26,799 nt of DNA, taken from the NCBI GenBank assembly GCA_964058845.1, contig CAXKVR010000563.1, positions 1 through 26,799 of the forward strand, in the 5' to 3' direction. The notes below the pieces were generated by a model. It made no database searches, had not been told where the DNA came from, and saw only the letters and a program-made list of their open reading frames with translations. This document shows positions 20,052 through 26,799 of the stretch, one piece after another. This stretch comes from Carex sylvatica (lineage: Eukaryota > Streptophyta > Magnoliopsida > Poales > Cyperaceae). The position numbers and the translations under genes were made by a program. The stretch's first letter is position 1, and each line of letters starts with the position of its first letter.

Positions 20052-21735
20052 GATGTGTAGCTAATTCATCTCCTCATCTCCTGACCGTGTGATTGATCAT
20101 GATGGAGTCACATCACAGTTTTCACAGTCCTTAGTATTTCCTAGCTAGAATTACATACTTTCTTTTACTTATTTTTTTGTTGAAGATTTTTAGTTTTCTC
20201 TTATTAATTGTAAATTTGCTATAACACCACTACTTCTCCATCACGGTAAAATTTATATACAACAAAGTTTCACTTTTAACCGAAAGGTGCTATTAAAAAA
20301 ATCACAATTGGCATTTAGCAAGTCAAACATATCAAACTTAAACATCACTCAACAACTGCATCTTTACTCTACAGTTTGATCTGATTTTGTTTTGTCTTTG
20401 GGTCTGTGCTGTTACATTGGCATATTTAGGCCAATTTGGGACCACTCGAATTTGCTCTCATTGAACCTCTTGCAACATTAGCCTTAGATTTCGCTTCTTC
20501 ACACAATTTCAGGGACCTGTTTTATGGCATCCGGCTAAAGAATAGACTAGCTTTTTCATTTCATTTAAATTTTATAAACACTCTGGTTAGCACCTTGATT
20601 TCATGTGGCAAGTATGACATACACCTCTGTGCACCTGCAACTATGACATAGAATTTTATTTTATTATTTATTTGTTTGTTTATTTATTTATTTTCGTATC
20701 CGCGTATGATGCTTCATGCATGTTGCATTTAAACTTTCATGCAAAACAAACCTCTTCTTCTCTTTTTCTTAACAGAGAAACATGCATCATTTGAAAAATA
20801 ATATAAGCATGTTATATAATCTACAAACACGTCCTTCATCACAATTTATTTTTCTCTTGTATATTAGTTCCATTCAATTTCTTTGATTGTTAACGAACGT
20901 TTGAATTATGGTTCATGTCAAACTTTTGGATTAAAAACACAGACGAATATGGTGAGACATCAGAGATATCAAAAGATCAATACAACTCTTGATTATGTTT
21001 CTTAAAATATGTGGTAATTAAGATGTTGGCCTTAATTATAATATTTTATGAATAATTTACAAAAGTTTGCACTGATTTTTTTTTAAAAACAATACGATAT
21101 TTAAGCAACAATTACGAAAATAACTCAAAATTTTAAGTTAATCTAAAAATATTATTTATTGATAATTCTTTATAGATTTTAGTTAGTTTTTGTTCTATTT
21201 ATTTAATGAATAATATAGATATTTTCTGCAAAAAAAATAATTAGAAAATTTTGTAATTCAAATACAGAATTTCTTTCCAAGAGTACATGTTCTGTTCTAG
21301 ACAGTTCAACACTCTCTACAAATATCTCTACGTAATATTATTTCTTTATCAGAACTACATAAGGGCATAAGGCTCATCTTGGTCATTTGAAATACAAACT
21401 AGAGTATATTGGAAAATTTTCGAAAGCTTATTTCGTGCATTTTATAGTTGGATTGGAATCGTCATGAAGAATTCTAATAGAAATCCATGACAATTCTTGC
21501 GAAGATGTATTTGTGTATTGGAGTTCCCAAATTTACTCGTGCCATATCAGTATTTAATAAGATTTGTGCTTTTAATTTTGTTAATTAAACTTCTCTTTTA
21601 AAAAAGTTTGTTAATCAATACTTGTATAAACAAAATTGATGTTATAACATACGTGTATATGGATTTCTTAAGACAGATGAATCAAGCACTTCTTCATTAT
21701 TCATACTAAAAAAAGTCAACAACAATCAAACTTTT
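20052..21735. other. Intergenic, AT-rich, no gene seen
   Basis: Contains an ATTT-rich microsatellite at about 20652-20695 and otherwise plain A/T-rich DNA. No gene, RNA or transposon end is supported. Confidence 0.45.
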
Positions 21736-21748
21736 CAAATAATCTTTA

Positions 21749-21838
21749 TTTTTTTTTTTTGAAGGTTGGTGGTGAAGTACCACCAACAGATATATTAATA
21801 AGAAAAGTTATTTACATTGGACTACCTAGTCCAACTTA
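21749..21838 (-). mobile_element. 5'-truncated retroposon (LINE- or SINE-type 3' tail), 13-bp target duplication
   Basis: The 90-bp insert carries a T-run at its left end, so it is a poly(A) tail on the minus strand. It is bracketed by CAAATAATCTTTA at 21736-21748 and exactly again at 21839-21851. Two small hairpins are present (TTGGTGGT-GAAGT-ACCACCAA and TTGGAC-TACCT-AGTCCAA). A poly(A) tail plus a long exact target copy is the signature of target-primed insertion. Confidence 0.85.
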
Positions 21839-21878
21839 CAAATAATCTTTAAAAGAAATTACTTTATATTATTGTCTT

Positions 21879-22055
21879 TTATTCTCCACCATCAGACACA
21901 TTAATCTTAGAATTAAAGTTACTATCTAATACATTTTTAGCAACTTTTTTTTGTCCAATTTGGGCCGATTCAACTATCTTACTGACCGTTTCAAAAACAA
22001 CATCATATGCCGATGTAATATCTGTGACCACTTCCGCGATTGTTTTATAATTATT
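21879..22055 (-). pseudogene. Unidentified coding-like fragment B
   Basis: A 58-codon open stretch with amphipathic, protein-like composition (IAEVVTDITSAYDVVFETVS, then KKVAKNVLDSN) ends at a stop at 21879-21881. No ATG opens it; a stop lies just upstream. Its first part resembles IAETVTSTI in the neighbouring fragment, so the two may come from one gene or a duplicated exon. I do not recognise the family. Confidence 0.3.
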
Positions 22056-22122
22056 TTAATTAACATGATTGCTATTAGATTCCTTAGGGTGATTGACTGA
22101 ATTTGGTGAAAATAAGACTTGT

Positions 22123-22353
22123 CTAAGTGATATTGAGTTGAGGTATAGGGTTCTGCTCGTCATGGAGCATTCTAATAAAATTGTTATCACGACGTATATT
22201 GTTTATTACCGACCAGAGAATCGTAGAAGTTACCGTCTCCGCAATTTTGTTTATAAATTTTTGTAGTTCTTTAAAATTCTTGTAATATTTATGTAATTTG
22301 TTTAATTCACTTTTAAGTGTTATCAAAGGGGAAATAATTTTGTTGTTATATAT
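22123..22353 (-). pseudogene. Unidentified coding-like fragment A
   Basis: The frame is open from a possible acceptor (TCTACCAG, ending at 22354) to a stop at 22123 and reads as a Lys/Asn/Ile-rich helical protein piece (SELNKLHKYYKNFKELQKF, then NKIAETVTSTILWSVINN). There is no ATG start. It is probably an exon or relic of an unknown gene; fragment B lies downstream on the same strand in another frame. Confidence 0.3.
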
Positions 22354-23087
22354 CTGGTAGAGTTACCAAGGATTATCTTTTGTGCCGTAATTTAACAAAT
22401 TATTAGGTTATTATCATATTGATTCGTGAATAATTATTGTGTTGTTGATTTTTCACAAAAATTAAAAGGAAGTGAAAATAATTGGAGACAGGTAAAAAAA
22501 ATATAGTTCAAAGTTTAGTTTGAACAATTTGAACAAATGTTTTTGTTTAAAAAAGTCTCGGCATCAATGTATTTAATTATTTCTTTAATTTTCTATTTTC
22601 AATTTTGTATATATAATTATCTCTTTATTTTTCTAGTTTCAATTTTATAATATTAAGGAGAGATGTTTATATTTGCATTTTATGTTGAAAAAAAATAAAA
22701 TAAAGTTTAGTCGGTTTACTGACGTTTCATCATCATTTTTGTCGAGTTTCTCCTATTCTCTAAAATTAACAAAAATAATTTAACCAAATTATTAAATTTT
22801 CATAAAGTTCGTAAAAAAAAATTATGTATTTAGCATTACATGTTAAGAAATAAAGTTGAGGTGTTTCCTTGTGAATATTTGGAGCAAATATTGTTAAAAA
22901 GTCACCATGGATCCTCGGCGAGATATCGCTTAGGATTTACATTGCCAAGCTACTTTTCTCTCTCTTATTTGATAATTTCAAAAACTAAAATAAGCTATAT
23001 ATACAACATTGGACGGACATTGAGAACGACAATAATGTTGTACGGTATTTTAAGCTCTCGTTGTATATTTTTTGGAAATTAAATAAG
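22354..23087. other. Intergenic, AT-rich, no gene seen
   Basis: An open frame at 22840-23082 has no codon pattern or motif that supports coding use. Nothing else is recognisable. Confidence 0.4.
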
Positions 23088-23544
23088 TAGATAGAACAAC
23101 GAGCTGGCTCAGTTCGAGATAGACTCTAGTTCGGCTTGTTAATTCTGGACCGAGCTACAGTTGAGCGAACTGAACCTAAAGCATCCGAGCTAAAACTTAA
23201 GCTTGAACTCGTGACAAGTCATGATCGATCTAGCTCGCGAGCTGATGAGCTGGATCTTATTTTAAGAAGAAAATAAATTCTACAAACTTTTTGGATCGAG
23301 CTGGATCGAGCTGAATCGATCTAGACAGTATAAAATACACACAAATTCATATAAATTCACAAATTGATACCTACCCGAGCTAGGTCATGAATTAGCGAGC
23401 AAACTAGATCCTAACTTGAACTCATTAATTCTGGAGTGAGCTAGTAACGAACTGGCTCATTAACGACTCAATCTAATAACAAATAAGTTATTAGTGAGCG
23501 AGTCACAATCGAACCACGAGCTACGAATTTTTTTACCACTCCTA
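23088..23544. repeat. GAGCT/AACTC-rich degenerate repeat block, possible hAT-like element
   Basis: Irregular repeats of GAGCTGG, CGAGCTAG, TTGAACTCGT and complements fill the block. It may begin TAGATAGAACAACGAGCT, and it ends with the complement of TAGGAGTGGTAAA, reminiscent of the TAGGG-type ends of the 7224-7557 element. Flanking bases do not match, so a target duplication could not be shown. Confidence 0.45.
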
Positions 23545-23770
23545 GTTTGAATAAAGTTTTTATTTCTATGTATATTTTGTTGTAAAAAATTTCAAAATGT
23601 ACATACATGATATATCCGGTCACGATGTACCGTCATTTGGAGAAGACTGACTAGTCCCTGAACACTACAGTAAGTAAAAATGATGATAATTTTGTCTATT
23701 TCGATTTATCGACTGGAAGAAAATTTGCTGTTTTTCTCCCCAAGAAGCATGTTTTTACTTTTTTCTCTAG
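23545..23770. other. Intergenic spacer, nothing recognised
   Basis: A short AT-rich spacer between two repeat elements. Confidence 0.4.
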
Positions 23771-24090
23771 GTTTGAATGCACTCTAAAATAATCAGAATA
23801 ACTACTATTTAAAAATAGTAGATAATAATAGCACTAATTTTGATAGTAAGAGAATAATACTAATTCAAAGCTATTCGAAATAGTTAAAAAGTTGTTTGGA
23901 TATATTTTTTGGAATAGAGTTTAGAGAGAATGAATAAAGTAGAGGATTTGAAGCTATTTCTATTTTTTGTTGAAACAACGTAATAGCATTATTATACCTG
24001 TTCCGAATAGCAACTAAGATTGTTTGAATGACCATAATTTAGAATAGCACTGCTATTCTAAGAATAACACTATTCTCAGACCATCCAAAC
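23771..24090 (-). mobile_element. MITE, family member 2 (same family as 8199-8472, opposite orientation)
   Basis: Read on the minus strand, it starts GTTTGGATGGTCTGAGAATA and aligns through its length with 8199-8472, including TTGTTTCAACAAAAA and AACTCTATTCCAAA. It ends with the complement of GTTTGAATGCACTCTAAAAT. The 320-bp unit is non-coding. Here it stands alone, without the GGGTATGTTTGG outer element. Confidence 0.7.
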
Positions 24091-24658
24091 ATAAAGAAAA
24101 ATAAATTAAGAAGAGTCATTTGACAATTGTTATCTTCACAATCTTAGCAATTGATTTCCAAAATAAATAAATGTGAACGAATACTTATGTTATTGGATAT
24201 ATAAATAGCTTAACAAACGAATTTTATATAGTTAAGTATTATTTGGTGATGCATTAATTGTTCGTTGAAATTTAAAGTAATTTCATTTGATGTGCGAACA
24301 TTATATACCAAATATCATCATATTTTGCATTCATGATGTGTGCATAATATAGATCATGTTCGTAATATTAGACTTTAAATTTAAGCTTTATTTTTAAAAT
24401 TTATCAAAATTGTGAATCTTTTATTATAATGCTGTTGTTGTTAACGCATACAATTTTTTTTGTAAATTATTTCATTCTTGGTTAGTTTATATAAAGTAAG
24501 CTTAATGTTATAATACATTTGCATAGATTTTTATCTATTTTTTATGCATTTTATAATCAAACTAGACATATAATCAATTACTATTGTTTAAAAAACATGT
24601 AAAGAATATTATTTAGAATATTTCGGTGTGTAAATTATTTTCTTTATATTATAATATT
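24091..24658. other. Intergenic, AT-rich, no gene seen
   Basis: Plain A/T-rich sequence between two MITEs; no coding or RNA signal. Confidence 0.45.
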
Positions 24659-24667
24659 TGTTGATTT

Positions 24668-25079
24668 TAGTAGAACTAGTGTGTTCTTAAGTTCACCAAG
24701 TTTTTTGGTGAACTAAAGTTTAAAATCCATCAAATCGGCTTTAAATAACGAATCCGAACCGTTGAAATCCACCTAACTTACGAGTGATGCGTCTACATGT
24801 GAAAATTTTAAACATTCGAATTAATTTAGTATAAAGTCAAGCGGTCAAAAAAAATTCAAAAAATGAATGCATTAAAATTAATGTATTAACGTTCTAATTT
24901 TGACTAATTGACTTTATACTAAATTATTTCGAATATTTAAAAATTTTACATGTAAATACATCACTAGTAAGGTGGACAGATTTCAACCGTTCGAATTCAT
25001 CATTTAAAATCAATTTAACAAATTTTAAATTTGATTTCACCAAATAACTTGATGACTTAAGAACACCCTAGTTCTACTA
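24668..25079. mobile_element. Mutator-type MITE, copy 2, in the promoter of the downstream gene
   Basis: The termini TAGTAGAACTAGTGTGTTCT and the complement of TAGTAGAACTAGGGTGTTCT enclose a body homologous to 9558-9960 (shared words include ACGAGTGATGCG/ATA and AAACATTCGAATTAATTTAG). The flanks TGTTGATTT (24659-24667) and TCTAGATTT (25080-25088) match at 7 of 9, an aged target copy. It ends about 120 bp before the ATG at 25201. Confidence 0.8.
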
Positions 25080-25200
25080 TCTAGATTTCCTATCTTTACA
25101 CTTTACTAAAAGAAAAAGAAACCGCGAGGATCAAGCTCCATCGTTCTCCCAAGGAATCCTTCCAAAGCAAAAAAGCAAGAATAAGAGCAAGGCTCAATTA

Positions 25201-25953
25201 ATGAAAAGAGAACCCCACAAAAAAGAACCAGCACACAATTCCAGCATTTCTCTCATCAAACAAACAGAGTACCCTGTTTTGCCTGAACCCTTCTCCCTCT
25301 CTGAATTAGACATGAGCTCCTCCTCTTCTACTCTCACACTACAACCCACAGATGTTCCCGTCTGTTCCCCTCTCACCTCACCTCCTAACCCTAAACACTG
25401 CACTTCAAAACTGTTCAAGAAATCATGGTACCAAAGAACTATTGAGTTGATAGTTCTCCTATGGAAACCGGTAACATCATCCCGACCACCGCCAACACAG
25501 CCGGTAACATCAAAATCTGGTGCTGACCAGCATTGCGAGAAACCGAAGCTAAGGAAATGCTCTTCTCTGAAAGCGGCCACTTCCTTCACTCGAGTGTGCC
25601 TTTGCGCACCTATATCGGCCTATAGCGAGCTTTTCCAACCCGACATGCCGCCTAGGCGGAGCTATAGCTATCCCAGGTCGAAGTCTTACTCGCAATCAGA
25701 CCGAGGCGATAAATTTAACGAAGGTCGACCATCGGTTAGTTATACGCAAAACCAGAGGAAGATTTTCAGGGGAAAATCACTGAGCGACGATGTGATAATG
25801 AGACGATTTGTTATGGAGGAGGCGATGGTGATTCAACAGAAACGCCGAACCAATCAGATGGAATTCATAAGAAAAAGAAATGCTATGAAGAGGAAGAGGC
25901 GCCTCGGGCCAAGCCCGCTTGGTAATATGTCGATTGCTGAGGAAGAATTGTAG
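25201..25953 (+). CDS. Uncharacterised basic plant protein, single exon, 250 aa
   Basis: The open frame runs from an ATG at 25201 to a stop at 25951-25953; a second in-frame ATG at 25312 (residue 38, MSSSSSTLTL) has a better context (G at -3) and may be the real start. The protein is Ser/Pro-rich at the N-terminus, then has conserved-looking blocks: WYQRTIELIVLLWKPV (about 76-92), KLRKCSSLKAATSFTRVCLC (about 115-135), MPPRRSYSYPRSKSYSQSD (about 149-167), KIFRGKSLSDDVIMRRFVME (about 187-206), and a very basic tail (QQKRRTNQMEFIRKRN, KRKRRLGPSPL) that could be a nuclear signal. I recall similar plant proteins with the RGKSLxDDVxMRRFV block but know no function for them. No signal peptide is seen. 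Codon use and length make it a real gene. Confidence 0.85.
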   Translation: MKREPHKKEPAHNSSISLIKQTEYPVLPEPFSLSELDMSSSSSTLTLQPTDVPVCSPLTSPPNPKHCTSKLFKKSWYQRTIELIVLLWKPVTSSRPPPTQPVTSKSGADQHCEKPKLRKCSSLKAATSFTRVCLCAPISAYSELFQPDMPPRRSYSYPRSKSYSQSDRGDKFNEGRPSVSYTQNQRKIFRGKSLSDDVIMRRFVMEEAMVIQQKRRTNQMEFIRKRNAMKRKRRLGPSPLGNMSIAEEEL

Positions 25954-26799
25954 AAGATTTTTTTGGATCAAATTGATGAGGTACTTTTCACCTCTCCAAG
26001 GCCAAGGCGAGAATCCGAGAATCCGAGAATCCGAGAATGGCTCCAAATTCAAAAATCCTACCGTTAGCGTTTCTGACATGGATGTGAATATTTGGGTTGA
26101 GAATAGAGATGATGGTTGTTGGAATTTCACATTTCAAATATTACAACCTTGATTTTTCTTTCTTTCTTTCTTTTTTTTTAACGGGATCTTTTTGTATTAT
26201 GTAGATTGTTCATCTATCTTTTTCTTTTTTCTATCACATATTAGCCACTGTTCCTTTTCTCTTGATGGAAGCTTTTCAACGGTTTGCTCTTACGCTTTGA
26301 CTGCCTTATTTCGGTCTCCTTTTATTAGAAGAGAGATTCAAATCAATTTGAAAATTGAATGGAGGCATTAAAGGCGATTAAAGATGATTCATATGCTGTG
26401 CAAGATTCCCGTGAGAACTGAGAAACACCATTATTGTACTGAAAAACACCATTATTGTCAGCAATAAGAACATTTGACCCCACAATAAGGCGCATGTTTT
26501 TCTTTTTTTTTTTGAAATAAATGAATGCATGACATTGGATTATATACTTTGGATACTTTTAGTTTGTTTGACCTAAATACAACTGTCACTAAATTAAATT
26601 AAAAGATAGTTTTTAAAGAAATTTCTTTTCATATCTTCTTGGTTATTTTGCTTGAACTCTTTCTTTAACCCGGTTTAATACAATTATGCAAATTAAAAAA
26701 AAAGTACCCCATATACCGATTTCATAAAGAAAAATATATTTCAATTACCTATATGTTAAGTGATTTTTTTTAATTATTATTAATATGTTTTTGTGAAGT
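25954..26799. other. 3' flank of the basic-protein gene, with two short tandem repeats
   Basis: CGAGAATC is repeated four times at 26008-26039 (last copy ends in G), and a 21-bp unit ACTGARAAACACCATTATTGT is doubled at 26417-26458. T-runs lie at about 26157-26178, and an AATAAA at about 26515 could be a poly(A) signal if the 3' UTR is long. No further gene is seen to the right edge. Confidence 0.5.

Noticed and set aside
17629..20100. A full-length LTR retrotransposon
   Set aside because: Only one LTR and no reverse transcriptase are present, so it is a truncated remnant.
23080..23552. Target duplication around the GAGCT repeat block
   Set aside because: TAAATAAG on the left and GTTTGAAT on the right do not match.
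25194..25589. 131-codon open frame on the minus strand
   Set aside because: It lies antisense to the intact basic-protein gene and has no motif; a shadow of the real frame.
1..26799. CRISPR arrays, prokaryotic operons or integrated viral genes
   Set aside because: No spaced repeats, bacterial gene layout or viral capsid or replication genes are seen; the content is ordinary plant nuclear DNA with transposons.

Overview
The window is nuclear DNA from a flowering plant. The evidence is AT-rich intergenic sequence, GT-AG introns in a C2-GRAM gene that matches Arabidopsis BAGP1, a Mutator-like transposase of the plant PB1/MuDR/SWIM type, a Ty1-copia remnant primed by initiator tRNA-Met, and many short inverted-repeat elements. 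I cannot place the species.

Layout. (1) 1-2616, minus strand: ten 5' exons of a BAG-associated GRAM protein 1-like gene, running off the left edge; its TATA box is near 2670. (2) 2680-11215: intergenic DNA filled with small DNA transposons. These are a hAT-like foldback element (4517-5289), a second hAT-like element made of degenerate repeats (7224-7557), a nested pair of MITEs (8107-8538), and a Mutator-type MITE (9558-9960) inserted in one copy of a local duplication. (3) 11225-17628: a structurally complete Mutator-like element (MULE) with a perfect 9-bp target duplication (TTTGTTTTA), long and nearly identical inverted repeats, and an uninterrupted three-exon transposase of about 832 residues on the minus strand. 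Both inverted repeats carry an E2F-type site and a telo-box. (4) 17690 to about 20051, minus strand: a decayed copia-type retrotransposon with a 5' LTR, PBS, gag, protease and integrase but no reverse transcriptase or 3' LTR. Its diagnostic lesions are all G-to-A or C-to-T on the coding strand. (5) 20052-25080: intergenic DNA with a 90-bp retroposon tail bounded by a perfect 13-bp target duplication, unidentified coding-like fragments, a GAGCT-rich degenerate repeat, and second copies of two MITE families seen further left. (6) 25201-25953, plus strand: an intact single-exon gene for a basic plant protein of unknown function; one MITE copy ends about 120 bp upstream of its ATG.

Only the two flanking genes and the MULE transposase look like working protein genes. 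The strongest candidate for something new is the MULE: intact, with young-looking ends and a possible S-phase promoter inside its inverted repeats. All alignments were made by eye, and percent identities are estimates.
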